A stretch of 64,000 nucleotides of DNA from Acinetobacter defluvii. Lineage in GTDB: Bacteria; Pseudomonadota; Gammaproteobacteria; Pseudomonadales; Moraxellaceae. The DNA lies in assembly GCF_001704615.3 (NCBI RefSeq), contig NZ_CP029397.2, positions 1,798,001 to 1,862,000 of the forward strand, in the 5' to 3' direction. Below, piece by piece: positions 18,750 to 28,648 of the stretch (position 1 is its first letter; each line of letters starts with the position of its first letter). Both the position numbers and the translations under genes were made by a program. A model generated the notes under the pieces. The model saw only the letters and a list, made by a program, of their open reading frames with translations. It did not search any database and was not told where the DNA came from.

Positions 18750-19084
18750 AAGTTACTTCCTTTTTTCATATCCTTTATTTTTAGTTATAACAGCTTTTGC
18801 AGAACAATAAAGTCATTTCTGCTTAAGATCGTTTACTATTTCCCCGAACGCGCTTTTTAAGCATTCTAATCGGCTCTAATCATAAAAACTATTTTCTATT
18901 TACCTCCCCTATACCACAGCCTTATATTTTTTACTAAAACATGTATATCCCGATTTATTTGCTTAACCCTATAAATTAATTCATTTTTCAACTTACATCC
19001 TGTTTATATTTTCGCTAAGATGATAGACGAATGCGAACACGCATTAATTTGCTGTACAGATCTTCATCCGATTAGGCGAACTTT
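18750..19084. other. 335-bp intergenic region between divergent genes
   Basis: Lies between the 77-residue gene (minus) and the CinA-like gene (plus), so it must hold both promoters. AT-rich, with no reading frame and no convincing operator. The short hairpin AATGCG / CGCATT near 19032-19047 is the only symmetry I noticed. Confidence 0.35.
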
Positions 19085-19555
19085 ATGTATTTAAAGCAAT
19101 GTTGTAATCTCCTTGAACAAAAAGGCTTCAAAATTGCATTTATTGAAAGTGCCAGTTCAGGTCACTTAAGCGCACAATTCTCCATTTATAAAAACAGTGG
19201 CGCAGAAATTCTACTCGGAGGGTTAGTGAGTTATGACCCATCGATTAAAATAAAAATATTAGGGATTGAGCCACAACTTATTGAAAAATATACAGCTGAA
19301 TCTGTAGAAGTCACCACTGAAATGGCGATTAAAGGTAAAGACTTATTTGATCAAGCAAATTTTATTGTCAGTTGCACAGGGCTACTCAAACATGGCGGTA
19401 GCGAGTCCACACATAAGCCAGTAGGTACATTTTTTATTAGCATTTATCACGCTGCCAATATTTATAATTTTCAATATCTTATTCCAGGCACTCCAGAAGA
19501 AAAACTGCAACAATTAACAGAGCTTGTTGCAAAAGAGCTATTAAATCTTATGTAA
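19085..19555 (+). CDS. CinA C-terminal-type protein (nicotinamide-nucleotide amidase-like)
   Basis: The fold is that of PncC/CinA C-terminal domains, which deamidate NMN to nicotinic acid mononucleotide. Recognisable blocks are ESASSGHLSAQF (catalytic serine region), GGLVSYDPSIKIKILGI, CTGLLKHGGSESTHKPVGTFF. The active-site block departs from the usual ES-C/A-TGG form, so activity on NMN is not certain. At 156 residues it is a stand-alone domain without the N-terminal MoaB-like half. The start is ATG 19085 with a GGCGAA-type weak ribosome site. Confidence 0.8.
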   Translation: MYLKQCCNLLEQKGFKIAFIESASSGHLSAQFSIYKNSGAEILLGGLVSYDPSIKIKILGIEPQLIEKYTAESVEVTTEMAIKGKDLFDQANFIVSCTGLLKHGGSESTHKPVGTFFISIYHAANIYNFQYLIPGTPEEKLQQLTELVAKELLNLM

Positions 19556-19688
19556 TAAAAATATTTTTAATTTAACTACAATTTAAAACTTTAAATTTGT
19601 TAACAATTGTTCACTTTTGAGCATGAAAACGTTAAATTTAACATATTCTCTACAGAGAAATAACAATCACATAACGATGGGTAATTTT

Positions 19689-20153
19689 ATGAAACTCCAA
19701 TTGGCTTTAGTTGCTACAGTTGCATTATTTACAGGTTGTGCGGGTTCTTATCCTGAACGCGTTGTAACTAAAGGACCATTAATTTGTGAATCTGAGGCAG
19801 TTTGTCCAGAACTTGCTATGCGTTGGATTGATGAAAAGCGTGATGGCTTTAAAATCACAGCTGAAATTAATAATCCAACAAAATACGATATCAAACAATT
19901 TGTGTTTTTAGTGGATGGGCAACCTTATACATATTCAACAGTTACTCCAACCCAATATACAGAACAAATTTCGTCTAACTCGATTATTGTCCCTGTAAGT
20001 TTTTTGAACTCTTTCCGTAATGGTCAAGATATTTCTCTTAAACTTATTACAGATCAAGGCGAAATTGATCGTCCAATTTTAACAGCCGATGGACAAAAGT
20101 CTTCAGCATATTTAACTTTCTTAAAGGGTTATACTGGTGAAGCTGCACAATAA
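19689..20153 (+). CDS. Outer-membrane lipoprotein, YcfL/DUF1425 family
   Basis: The N-terminus is a lipoprotein signal: MKLQLALVATVALFTGC, with the lipobox Cys at residue 17. The mature part has the DUF1425 features CPELAMRWIDEKRDGF and the conserved beta-sandwich core. YcfL in E. coli sits next to the lpoB peptidoglycan-synthase activator; here it stands alone, and its function is unknown. The start at 19689 rather than 19617 or 19677 gives the shortest complete signal. Product 154 residues. Confidence 0.78.
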   Translation: MKLQLALVATVALFTGCAGSYPERVVTKGPLICESEAVCPELAMRWIDEKRDGFKITAEINNPTKYDIKQFVFLVDGQPYTYSTVTPTQYTEQISSNSIIVPVSFLNSFRNGQDISLKLITDQGEIDRPILTADGQKSSAYLTFLKGYTGEAAQ

Positions 20154-20170
20154 TTAAAATATAGACCAAT

Positions 20171-20199
20171 AAAAAACCAGATGTTATATCTGGTTTTTT
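20171..20199. terminator. Bidirectional terminator between the YcfL-like gene and aroC
   Basis: Perfect 12-bp stem AAAAAACCAGAT / ATCTGGTTTTTT with a 5-base loop, sitting between convergent genes with A- and T-tracts on both sides. Confidence 0.9.
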
Positions 20200-20220
20200 A
20201 TGCGAATCAAATTATAAGAA

Positions 20221-21321
20221 TTACTTCGGTTCAATCGGTGAAAAAGGTGCAACCACATCGGCGTTTTGTGCACGATGACGCATAAAGTGATCCATTAACA
20301 CAATCGCAAGCATCGCTTCTGCAATTGGTGTTGCACGTACACCGACGCAAGGATCGTGGCGACCTTTGGTTAAGACATCGGTATCTTGACGCTCCATATT
20401 AATGGTTTTACCTGGTGTAGTAATACTTGCTGTTGGCTTTAAAGCAATCGCTACACGAATGGTTTGACCACTTGAAATCCCACCTAGAATTCCACCAGCA
20501 TGATTGGCTAAAAAACCTTCTGTACTGAGTTCATCACGGGTTGTATGACCAAACTGCCCTGCAACAGCAAAACCATCGCCAATTTCCACTCCTTTTACCG
20601 CATTAATGCCCATCATGACATGTGCAATATCAGCATCTAAACGATCAAATACAGGTTCACCCCAACCTACTGGGACATTCTCAGCAAGAATCTCAAGTTT
20701 TGCACCACAACTTGTGCCTTGCTCACGCAAAGAAGTAACCAATGCTTCAAAACGTGGCACAGCCTCAATATCACCACAGAAAAATGGATTATTCGGAACT
20801 TCATTCCAATCCAGCTTTTCCGCCACTTCAGGACCGATTTGTGTCACATGTCCATGAATCACGATACCAAATTTTTCCGCAAGAAATTTCTTGGCGATTG
20901 CACCCGCAGCTACACGCATCGCAGTTTCACGTGCACTTGAGCGACCACCACCACGATAATCACGGAAACCATATTTTTGTGTATAAGTATAATCGGCATG
21001 CCCTGGACGGAAAGTTTGCGCGATATTGCCATAATCTTTGGATTTTTGGTCGGTATTGCGAATCAACAAACCAATTGGCGTACCCGTGGTTTTTCCTTCA
21101 AATACCCCTGAAATGATTTCCACTTCGTCTGGTTCTTTGCGTTGTGTTGCAAACTTAGACGTTCCCGGTTTACGACGATCCAAATCTTTTTGCAAATCTT
21201 CAGCACAAAGCTCCAATCCTGGTGGCACGCCATCCACAATTGCCATCAAGCCTACACCGTGAGATTCACCACAAGTCGTTACACGAAAAAGTTGTCCGAT
21301 ACTATTACCTGCCACGCTCAT
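20221..21321 (-). CDS. aroC: Chorismate synthase
   Basis: Converts EPSP to chorismate, the last shared step of aromatic amino acid synthesis, using reduced FMN. Family signatures are intact: [18 protein letters not shown] at the N-terminus, [19 protein letters not shown], and [18 protein letters not shown] near the C-terminus. The length of 366 is normal. AAGGAG is just upstream of ATG 21321. It is the downstream gene of a prmB-aroC operon with a 6-base gap. The pathway's first enzyme (DAHP synthase) is at about 36.7 kb. Confidence 0.97.
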   Translation of the reverse strand: MSVAGNSIGQLFRVTTCGESHGVGLMAIVDGVPPGLELCAEDLQKDLDRRKPGTSKFATQRKEPDEVEIISGVFEGKTTGTPIGLLIRNTDQKSKDYGNIAQTFRPGHADYTYTQKYGFRDYRGGGRSSARETAMRVAAGAIAKKFLAEKFGIVIHGHVTQIGPEVAEKLDWNEVPNNPFFCGDIEAVPRFEALVTSLREQGTSCGAKLEILAENVPVGWGEPVFDRLDADIAHVMMGINAVKGVEIGDGFAVAGQFGHTTRDELSTEGFLANHAGGILGGISSGQTIRVAIALKPTASITTPGKTINMERQDTDVLTKGRHDPCVGVRATPIAEAMLAIVLMDHFMRHRAQNADVVAPFSPIEPK

Positions 21322-21327
21322 GACTCC

Positions 21328-22338
21328 TTAAGCTTGAATAGATTGAATAAATAAATCACGGAATGTACGACACTGTTCAGCAGTCAGTGCAAAAATACCT
21401 GTACCGCCTTTTTGGAACTGCAACCAATAAAAATCAATCGTATTGAAATTTTGTTTCATTGCCCATTCAGAATTACCGACTTCAATGACTATTAAACCAT
21501 TTTCAGTTAAATAATCAGCCGCCTGAGCCAACATTTTACGCACAAGATCTAAACCGTCTTGACCTGCAGCAAGTGCAAGTTCTGGTTCATGGTGGAATTC
21601 TTCAGGTAAGTCCGCCATGTCTTCTGCATCCACATAAGGTGGATTTGAAACAATCAAATCGTATTGATTTTCAGCAGGAATTTTTTCAAATAAATCTGAC
21701 TCAAGTAATGCCACTTGATATTGTTTATTGTGATGTTCTGTATTGATTGAAGCAACTTCTAAAGCTTCTTTGGAAATATCGGTTGCATCGACTTCAGATT
21801 CGGGAAATGCATAAGCCAGTGCAATTGCGATACAACCTGAGCCTGTACACATATCCAAGATACGTTGTGGCGTTTTAGGATGTGCATTTTCAGGTAAATT
21901 ATTATCTGCTTGACGCATTTGCCCATTTTCATCTAAGCAATACGGTGCAAAGCGATTTTCTATCAATTCTGCAATTGGAGAACGTGGAATCAACACACGC
22001 TCGTCCACATAAAAAGGCTTACCAAAGAAATAAGCCAAGTTAAGCAAATAAGACGTCGGTACTTTTTCATTAATACGACGTTCCAATAGACTCAAAAACT
22101 CCGCTTTTTCACTCGGTAATAATTTTGCGTCTAAAATTTCTGCATCAGCATTCCAGTCCAAAGATAACGTTTGCAAAACCAATGCTGAACTTTCTGCAAA
22201 ATAATCTTCTGTACCTTGACCTAAATGTGCATCGTATTGACGTAATGCTGTCACCCCAAAACGAATAAAATCACGTATTGTTACGAGGTTTTCAGCAGCT
22301 TCCTGTAAATGTTCAGGGCGAATAGTCGGTCGATCCAC
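21328..22338 (-). CDS. prmB: Ribosomal protein L3 glutamine N5-methyltransferase
   Basis: SAM-dependent methyltransferase that modifies a glutamine of ribosomal protein L3. The glycine-rich SAM loop DMCTGSGCIAIALA and the glutamine-binding motif SNPPYVDAEDM distinguish it as an HemK-class enzyme, and the ERINEKVPTSYLLN segment with its PrmB-like length of 336 separates it from PrmC. The start is GTG 22338, with GGAG nine bases upstream. It is six bases before aroC, an arrangement seen in many gammaproteobacteria. Confidence 0.94.
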   Translation of the reverse strand: MDRPTIRPEHLQEAAENLVTIRDFIRFGVTALRQYDAHLGQGTEDYFAESSALVLQTLSLDWNADAEILDAKLLPSEKAEFLSLLERRINEKVPTSYLLNLAYFFGKPFYVDERVLIPRSPIAELIENRFAPYCLDENGQMRQADNNLPENAHPKTPQRILDMCTGSGCIAIALAYAFPESEVDATDISKEALEVASINTEHHNKQYQVALLESDLFEKIPAENQYDLIVSNPPYVDAEDMADLPEEFHHEPELALAAGQDGLDLVRKMLAQAADYLTENGLIVIEVGNSEWAMKQNFNTIDFYWLQFQKGGTGIFALTAEQCRTFRDLFIQSIQA

Positions 22339-22432
22339 TTAAGGTTTCTCCAAGAGCAGTATTTAAAAAAACTGCTTAATGATACCTTGTTTTGTTTACA
22401 TTTATAATGCTTTAAATGGCTTCAACATAAAA

Positions 22433-22819
22433 TCAGCGATATTTATACGCTCGTTTTTCCAGCATATCTGCTTGGGCTTGGGTTACCTTTAGCGCACAAG
22501 AATAGTATTTACTGGCGTGTCCAACTGATAATGCTACATTTTTAATCAAACATTGTTCATCACGAAAATCTAACCATTTTTTATTCACTTTTTCTTGTTC
22601 TTTACGTTTGTCTTTGGACAAGGCTTTCACATGACTATCTGCAAAATAGTTATAACGTTTGGTTTGCTGTTTTAATTCTGCTTTCATACACATCGCAGCT
22701 TGTGCAGTCGATGCTTGTGAATTGTTCATACAACTTAAATAGTCTGATGAATACCCCATAGCGTAAGTGCTTGTAGTTAAAACCCCAAACAATGCCAGAC
22801 CGCAAAATGTTAATTTCAT
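22433..22819 (-). CDS. LprI-like (DUF1311) exported protein
   Basis: A signal peptide (MKLTFCGLALFGVLTTSTYA) is followed by a cysteine-rich helical domain resembling the LprI/DUF1311 family: DYLSCMNNSQASTAQAAMCMKAEL, then KKWLDFRDEQC and YYSCALKVTQAQADML. The W-x-x-F-R-D-x-x-C block is typical. Some family members inhibit lysozyme; this one is untested. ATG 22819 is preceded by GGGGAAA; a TTG 12 bases upstream is in frame but unnecessary. Product 128 residues. Confidence 0.75.
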   Translation of the reverse strand: MKLTFCGLALFGVLTTSTYAMGYSSDYLSCMNNSQASTAQAAMCMKAELKQQTKRYNYFADSHVKALSKDKRKEQEKVNKKWLDFRDEQCLIKNVALSVGHASKYYSCALKVTQAQADMLEKRAYKYR

Positions 22820-22969
22820 GCTTTTCCCCAAATCAAGATTTAATATTTATTATTTCAAATCAGTATAAAGCCTAAAATAATAAAAGACTCAGAGAAAATT
22901 GCAAAGTAAAATAGATGATTAAGTGTAAGAATCATCTATTTACATGTATGAATCATGATGTAGACAAAA

Positions 22970-23194
22970 TTATTTTACAGCAAAAAAATGCTTTTCTGCT
23001 ACTAACTTGATCCTAATACCTTTATAAAAACGATTTAGACTATCTTCCGACTTAGTCACATGATCAAAAAACTTGTCTTGACCCACTAAGCGAGAATAGG
23101 TTTTATAGCCTATCTCTAACTTTTCTGGAGTATTCCCCGTTTTTTTAAACTCTTCAATCGCATCATTAATCACTTTCAAGTTTATTTCTTTCAT
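22970..23194 (-). CDS. Small protein of unknown function (74 aa)
   Basis: Not recognised. A soluble, lysine-rich 74-residue protein beginning MKEINLKVINDAIEEFKKTG; no signal peptide or membrane segment. GAGGTG lies upstream of ATG 23194 with a plausible spacing. Predicted mainly helical. Neighbours are an LprI-like gene on the same strand and an unknown gene on the other. Confidence 0.6.
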   Translation of the reverse strand: MKEINLKVINDAIEEFKKTGNTPEKLEIGYKTYSRLVGQDKFFDHVTKSEDSLNRFYKGIRIKLVAEKHFFAVK

Positions 23195-23330
23195 CTGCCA
23201 AACACCTCATATTTTCTATAGTTTTAGCACAGTTAATTTGCACTTCTATGACAGAAATTTGAAATTTAACCTTGATTTTGTTTTTAGACTCCTCCATCTA
23301 TTGAGTGAATTATGTTATTGGCAAATTTAA

Positions 23331-23636
23331 ATGAGCTATAAACACAACAACTTGATGGCAATGCGTTTACGTTATTGGAATGATGTAGACACCCATTCTG
23401 TCCAAGTAGAAAAGCAGTTTTTTCAACAACTTCTCGTCGAACATGGTGTCTTTCAAACGCCTACCCCTGAAGATGTAAAATATTTTTTCTTTAGTTTACC
23501 CAGTATTATTATTGTTAAAGGTTATGCACTAGGCTTTACTAACAGTGACATTAAAAACATGATTTCTCAATATATTCATGAAAATAAAAGTAGTTTAATG
23601 AAGCATGAATCCCTGAAAATTCAGTACCGCATGTAA
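23331..23636 (+). CDS. Protein of unknown function (101 aa)
   Basis: Not recognised. It starts MSYKHNNLMAMRLRYWNDVDTH and has a central hydrophobic stretch (YFFFSLPSIIIVKGYALGF) that could be a buried core helix or a membrane-associated segment. No strong ribosome site precedes ATG 23331; ATG 23355 is an alternative. A long intact frame with normal codon use supports a real gene, but no function can be proposed. Confidence 0.55.
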   Translation: MSYKHNNLMAMRLRYWNDVDTHSVQVEKQFFQQLLVEHGVFQTPTPEDVKYFFFSLPSIIIVKGYALGFTNSDIKNMISQYIHENKSSLMKHESLKIQYRM

Positions 23637-23806
23637 TCTCATTCATTTTATAGATCCAAATGGTTTTAAGGCTAGGTGAATATTCAAGTTTATTATATTG
23701 AAAATACACGATATTGGTCAGGTAAAACTATTTTAATACGTGGATAGCATGTAATATGCTACACACTATCGTACGCTCAATTGCTTACTTAAAGGATTTA
23801 ATCTTC

Positions 23807-25180
23807 ATGTCAGATCAGAACGATAAGCTTAAACAGTTAAAAACATCTTCCTTGGACAGACGCTTATCAATTGCCAAAGCCTCTTTGTTAGCAGGATCTC
23901 GTTGGGCTGCTTCGAGCGCAAGTTCAATCTTTTCAAGTGAAGAAGAAAAAGAAAAAAAGCGTAAAAAAGCCATGAAAGAGCAAGCGGATTATTTAGTTAC
24001 TGAAATTGGCAAACTCAAAGGTTCAATTGTGAAAATTGGACAGATGATGGCGTTGTATGGTGAACATTTTCTACCAGAAGAAATAACACAAGCTTTAAAT
24101 ACTTTAAATAATCAAACAGTTGCCTTAGCATGGCCTGCTATCAAAGAACAACTGGTCAGCCAACTTGGATCTAAACTGGATGATTTAACCATTGATCATG
24201 AACCAATTGGTACTGCATCACTTGCTCAAGTACATCGTGCTACCCGCAAATCTGATGGTTTGGAACTGGTCTTAAAAATTCAATATCCTGGTGTGGCTGA
24301 AGCCATTGATTCGGATATGAATTTATTTAAAAACATGCTCAAACTCACCCGCATGGTACCGCAAACCCGTGAATTTGACCAATGGTTTGATGAAGTCCGT
24401 GAGATGATGCATCGTGAAGTCGATTATCATGTGGAAGCTGCAACCACACGTCGTTTTGCTGAACGTCTGAAAAATGATGCACGTTATGCTGTACCGCAAA
24501 TCATTGATCAATATTGTACTGACCGTGTTTTATGTATGACGTTTGAACGTGGTGTCCCGATTAATAGCCCTGTGATGTTGTCTTTACCACAAGAACGTCG
24601 TAATGCACTTGGGGAGGCTTCATTAGAAATCGCAGTACGTGAAATTTTTGAATGGGGTGAAATGCAAACTGACCCAAATTTTGGTAATTACTTGGTGCGT
24701 TTGGGTAATGGGACAAATATTCAAGATAAAATCATTTTGCTCGACTTCGGAGCGATTCGTCAGTTTGATGCACAGCTTTTAAAGGTTGCACGTAATCTGA
24801 TCAAAGCTGGTTATGATCACGATGCGAATGAAATGGTCAATGCCATGACGGGTTATGAATTCTTTGATGGTATGCCTACAAGTATTAAACCTGATATGGC
24901 AAAAGTATTTTTATTGGCAACAGAAGCATTCAGTTCTCCAATGAATAATCATGACCTCCCACAAGGCGTAATGGATGAACATAATCGCTATGATTGGAAA
25001 AAAAGCCAATTACATAGCCGTGTCATGCAACAGGCTTCTAAATCAATGGCTTCTCGTTATTTCAGTGTACCCCCTAAAGAATTTATGTTTATTAGTCGTA
25101 AATTTATTGGTGCTTATACTTTCATGACGGTGATCGATGCAAAAACCAATGTGCGCAAAATGATCACTCCCTTTATTTAA
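23807..25180 (+). CDS. ABC1/AarF/UbiB-family atypical kinase
   Basis: Atypical protein-kinase-like protein. The family KxGQ motif is in GSIVKIGQMMALYGEHF, the nucleotide-binding lysine in ELVLKIQYPGVAEAID, and the metal-binding DFG in ILLDFGAIRQF. Members support ubiquinone synthesis (UbiB) or have unknown lipid-linked roles. This one lacks the C-terminal membrane segments of UbiB and is not beside ubiE or ubiJ, so it is probably the COG0661 paralogue rather than UbiB. Start ATG 23807 (AAAGGA upstream) gives 457 residues; the frame is open to 23756. Confidence 0.87.
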   Translation: MSDQNDKLKQLKTSSLDRRLSIAKASLLAGSRWAASSASSIFSSEEEKEKKRKKAMKEQADYLVTEIGKLKGSIVKIGQMMALYGEHFLPEEITQALNTLNNQTVALAWPAIKEQLVSQLGSKLDDLTIDHEPIGTASLAQVHRATRKSDGLELVLKIQYPGVAEAIDSDMNLFKNMLKLTRMVPQTREFDQWFDEVREMMHREVDYHVEAATTRRFAERLKNDARYAVPQIIDQYCTDRVLCMTFERGVPINSPVMLSLPQERRNALGEASLEIAVREIFEWGEMQTDPNFGNYLVRLGNGTNIQDKIILLDFGAIRQFDAQLLKVARNLIKAGYDHDANEMVNAMTGYEFFDGMPTSIKPDMAKVFLLATEAFSSPMNNHDLPQGVMDEHNRYDWKKSQLHSRVMQQASKSMASRYFSVPPKEFMFISRKFIGAYTFMTVIDAKTNVRKMITPFI

Positions 25181-25418
25181 AAAAGATCATCTGACTAAAA
25201 TGGCAAATTTTTATATTGTCATTTTAGTCAATATCCAACTTTTGTTGTTTTTTAAATTTAAATTATTATAAATAAAAATCAAATAGTTAAATAGATAAAG
25301 CCAATCTAACTTTCCATTTATCAAGTTTATATGACTTCGTCAGCTTTGACATAGTTTTTTATAAAAGCGCATGTCAGGATAGTTTGCATACCACCACCAT
25401 ATTTATTTAGGTATTCAA

Positions 25419-26714
25419 ATGACCAACATGGTAAATAAAGCGCAAGGTTTGGGCTTAAATCTCATTACAAAAATTGCGGGAAGCGAATTATTAGATCAAT
25501 TAAAACTTCGTAAATTTGTAGAAAAATCACTTTATCAAGGCTCTAAAGCGGGTTTTAAAACACTTTCAGCGTCACAAAAAGCATTTCAACCCAAAAAAGA
25601 TACTAGTAAGCAACGTTTACCTGCCCAGTCTAAAAATTTATTTGATTTAAATCTTACTGAAGAACAGCAAATGACTGTTGATGCAATGTCACAATTTGCA
25701 TCTGAAGTGCTTTATCCGCTTGCTCATCAAGCTGATCACGATGAAAAGTATCCAGAAGAGTTATGGCAACATAGCCTTGATTTAGGTATAAATTATTATG
25801 CTTTGCCAGAAGCTTTAGGTGGTGTAGCCACTGAACAAAATATTTTAAGCAATATTTTAATTGCTGAAAGCTTAGCCAAAGGTGATTTTTCACTGGCTGC
25901 AGGTCTACTCTCGACCTTTAGTAGTATTAATGCCATCACCCTTTGGGGCTCAGCGCAAGTACAAGCCACCTATTTACCCGCTTTTGCAGAAGACCCTTTA
26001 CTCAAAGTCACTTTTGCAGTTCAAGAAGCCACACCTGCTTTTGATCCTTATCGTTTAAAAACTCAAGCAAGCTCAAACAATGGTACTTTTAGCATCACAG
26101 GTGAAAAAACGTTAGTTTTATTGGGAGAAAGTGCTGAGATTTTCATTGTCAGTGCAGAGTTTCATGGCAAACCTGATGTATTTGTGGTTAAACGTGACGA
26201 AAGCATCAGCTACCAAAAAAATCCTGCAATGGGTCTAAAAGGGACTGAAACAGTCACTTTAAAATTTAATCAAAGCCCTGCTCTGCGCTTAGGTGATGAA
26301 GATTTTAATTATACCGCATTCTTAGATTTAGGTAATTTAATGTGGTGTGCGATGGCTGTGGGAACTTGTGAAGCAGTCAAAACGTATTGTATCCAATATG
26401 CCAATGAGCGTACAGCTTTTGGTGAGCCAATTTCACATCGTCAAAGTGTGGCATTTATGATCGCAGATATGGCAATTGAAATTGATGCCATGCGTATGTT
26501 GGTCTTAAATGCAGCGAGCTTAGCTGAAGCTGGCAAACCATTTCACCGTGAAGCCTACCTTGCACGTTTACTTTGTGCTGAAAAATCCATGCAAATCGGC
26601 ACCAATGGCGTACAAGTCCTAGGTGGACATGGTTTTACCAAAGAACACCCTGTTGAGCGTTGGTACCGTGACTTACGTGCTACAGCGATTTTACACTCTG
26701 GCTTACATGCTTAA
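25419..26714 (+). CDS. Acyl-CoA dehydrogenase (first of a tandem pair)
   Basis: FAD-dependent acyl-CoA dehydrogenase fold, 431 residues with an N-terminal extension of about 75 residues before the usual domain begins at NLTEEQQMTVDAMSQFASE. The C-terminal part has the conserved ERTAFGEPISHRQSVAFMIADM, QVLGGHGFTKEHPVERWYRDLRA. The catalytic glutamate of short- and medium-chain enzymes is not obvious, and the middle domain is divergent, so the substrate is unclear. It starts 39 bases before the second paralogue and is probably co-transcribed with it. Confidence 0.88.
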   Translation: MTNMVNKAQGLGLNLITKIAGSELLDQLKLRKFVEKSLYQGSKAGFKTLSASQKAFQPKKDTSKQRLPAQSKNLFDLNLTEEQQMTVDAMSQFASEVLYPLAHQADHDEKYPEELWQHSLDLGINYYALPEALGGVATEQNILSNILIAESLAKGDFSLAAGLLSTFSSINAITLWGSAQVQATYLPAFAEDPLLKVTFAVQEATPAFDPYRLKTQASSNNGTFSITGEKTLVLLGESAEIFIVSAEFHGKPDVFVVKRDESISYQKNPAMGLKGTETVTLKFNQSPALRLGDEDFNYTAFLDLGNLMWCAMAVGTCEAVKTYCIQYANERTAFGEPISHRQSVAFMIADMAIEIDAMRMLVLNAASLAEAGKPFHREAYLARLLCAEKSMQIGTNGVQVLGGHGFTKEHPVERWYRDLRATAILHSGLHA

Positions 26715-26753
26715 TCAACCATAAAAATATAAAATTCAAGGAAATAAATTATC

Positions 26754-27953
26754 ATGAATTTACAAAATCCTAAAAAATTTAAAATGTTGGTTGATCAAGC
26801 TCATGAAACCGCATTAAATGTATTACGTCCAATTTCACGTAAATATGACAAAGCAGAACATGCCTATCCCAAAGAGTTAGATATGTTAGCGTCATTACTC
26901 GATGGTATGAATGAAGGCGGTGATGGCTTAAATGCAGGGGCAGCAATCAACAAACGTGGTGATCAAGACAAGAGCAATAAAAATGGCACCAATATGTCAA
27001 CAGCTCTTGGCATCATTGAAATGTGTTATGGCGATACAGGTTTATTATTATCTATGCCACGTCAAGGTTTAGGAAATTCAGCAATTGCTGCGGTTGCCAA
27101 TGACGAACAACTTGAACGCTTTAAAGGGACTTGGGCAGCCATGGCAATTACAGAACCAGGGTGTGGTTCTGACTCAGCAGCAATTCGTACCACTGCAACC
27201 AAAGATGGCGATGACTATATTTTAAATGGTGAAAAAATCTTTGTCACCTCTGGTGAACGTGCTGACTCAGTTGTGGTTTGGGCAACTTTAGATAAAAAAC
27301 TGGGTCGTGCTGCAATCAAATCTTTTGTTGTACCCAAAGGTACACCCGGCATGAAAGTTGAACGCCTTGAGCATAAACTGGGCATTAAAGCTTCAGATAC
27401 TGCAGCCATTAGTTTTATTGACTGTCGTGTGCCTGCTGCAAACTTATTAGGCAATGCTGAAATCGATGTTGCCAAAGGTTTTGCTGGCGTTATGGAAACT
27501 TTTGATAATACGCGTCCATTGGTGGCAGCGATGGCGGTTGGTTGTGCCAAAGCATCCTTAGAACGGATTAAAGAAATTTTTAAAGATCAACTAGATGCTA
27601 GCTATACCACGCCATATTTACAATCCTCTAATATTGCTGCGCAAATTTACCGCATGGAAGCAGAATGGGAAGCAGCTCGCCTACTCATGCTTAAAGCAGC
27701 ATGGATGGCGGATAACAAAAAACCAAACTCACGTGAAGCCTCTATTGCTAAAGCCAAAGCGGGTCGTGTAGGGAATGAAATCACACTTAAATGCGTTGAG
27801 CTTGCTGCAAGCGTTGGCTATAACGAAGAAGAATTGTTAGAGAAATGGGCACGCGATTCTAAAATTCTTGATATTTTTGAAGGTACACAGCAAATTCAGC
27901 AATTGATTGTTGCACGCCGTGAACTTGGCAAATCTTCAAGTGAATTAAAATAA
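26754..27953 (+). CDS. Acyl-CoA dehydrogenase (second of a tandem pair)
   Basis: Complete 399-residue acyl-CoA dehydrogenase. Flavin- and substrate-contacting motifs are visible: AMAITEPGCGSDSAAIRTTA and NGEKIFVTSGERADSVVVWA in the middle domain, and DSKILDIFEGTQQIQQLIVAR at the C-terminus. Closer to the canonical family than the upstream gene. A pair in one transcription unit suggests a heteromeric enzyme or consecutive steps on one acyl-CoA. AAGGAA precedes ATG 26754. The substrate cannot be told from sequence. Confidence 0.92.
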   Translation: MNLQNPKKFKMLVDQAHETALNVLRPISRKYDKAEHAYPKELDMLASLLDGMNEGGDGLNAGAAINKRGDQDKSNKNGTNMSTALGIIEMCYGDTGLLLSMPRQGLGNSAIAAVANDEQLERFKGTWAAMAITEPGCGSDSAAIRTTATKDGDDYILNGEKIFVTSGERADSVVVWATLDKKLGRAAIKSFVVPKGTPGMKVERLEHKLGIKASDTAAISFIDCRVPAANLLGNAEIDVAKGFAGVMETFDNTRPLVAAMAVGCAKASLERIKEIFKDQLDASYTTPYLQSSNIAAQIYRMEAEWEAARLLMLKAAWMADNKKPNSREASIAKAKAGRVGNEITLKCVELAASVGYNEEELLEKWARDSKILDIFEGTQQIQQLIVARRELGKSSSELK

Positions 27954-27982
27954 GTTGTATTTCAACTCTTCTTATTTTTCAT

Positions 27983-28004
27983 ACCTCCTTTATACAAAGG
28001 AGGT
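27983..28004 (+). terminator. Intrinsic terminator after the acyl-CoA dehydrogenase pair
   Basis: Perfect 9-bp stem ACCTCCTTT / AAAGGAGGT with a 4-base loop followed by TTTTTA, 30 bases past the stop. Confidence 0.92.
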
Positions 28005-28144
28005 TTTTTAGGATTGGGGATTGATAACGCAAATATTTCACTCAGATTCAATCAATATTTAAGCACATCTCTCTCAAAAAATTACCCAAACTACAATTTA
28101 TTTGTTATAAAAATCTTATGATTAAATTCTCTATTTTTAAATTT

Positions 28145-28633
28145 ATGTATTCACTTCGTCCAATTCAACCTCAAGATAATCCACAAATCGCCCACATTAT
28201 ACGTGAAGTTTCCAAAGAGTTTGGTTTAGCTGCTGAGTCGGGTTTTGCAGTTGCTGATCCTATTTTAGATGAACTCTCTGAAGTATATACACACCCTCAT
28301 AGCCAATATTGGGTGATTACAGATGAACAAGGACAAGTATTTGGCGGTGGTGGTTTGTCCCCTCTGCAAGGCGATGCTACGATTTTAGAAATTCAAAAAA
28401 TGTATTTTTTACCTGAAATCCGTGGTTTAGGTTTTGCCCGAAAAATTTTGGAATTGGCTTTTGATTTTACCCAACAACAAGGCTTTAAAGCGTGTTATTT
28501 AGAAACAACATCACAATTACAACAAGCGGTAAAACTTTATGAAAAATTAGGTTTTCAACATTTAACAGCACCCAAAGGTAACACGGGACATAGCGAGGCG
28601 TGTGAAATCTGGATGCTCAAAACGTTTGGATAA
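28145..28633 (+). CDS. GNAT-family N-acetyltransferase
   Basis: GNAT fold, 162 residues from ATG 28145. The acetyl-CoA-binding region is the block EIQKMYFLPEIRGLGFARKILE, a good match to the R/Q-x-x-G-x-G/A loop (RGLGFA). The C-terminal YEKLGFQHL is also typical. The substrate is unknown; amino acids, amines and small drugs are all possible. An in-frame ATG at 28118 would add nine AT-encoded residues with no support. The gene converges with the sirtuin gene. Confidence 0.85.
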   Translation: MYSLRPIQPQDNPQIAHIIREVSKEFGLAAESGFAVADPILDELSEVYTHPHSQYWVITDEQGQVFGGGGLSPLQGDATILEIQKMYFLPEIRGLGFARKILELAFDFTQQQGFKACYLETTSQLQQAVKLYEKLGFQHLTAPKGNTGHSEACEIWMLKTFG

Positions 28634-28648
28634 ATGACAAAAACAAAA

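Noticed and set aside
20606..21354. Several plus-strand frames opposite aroC
   Set aside because: Low-complexity shadows of the conserved chorismate synthase gene.
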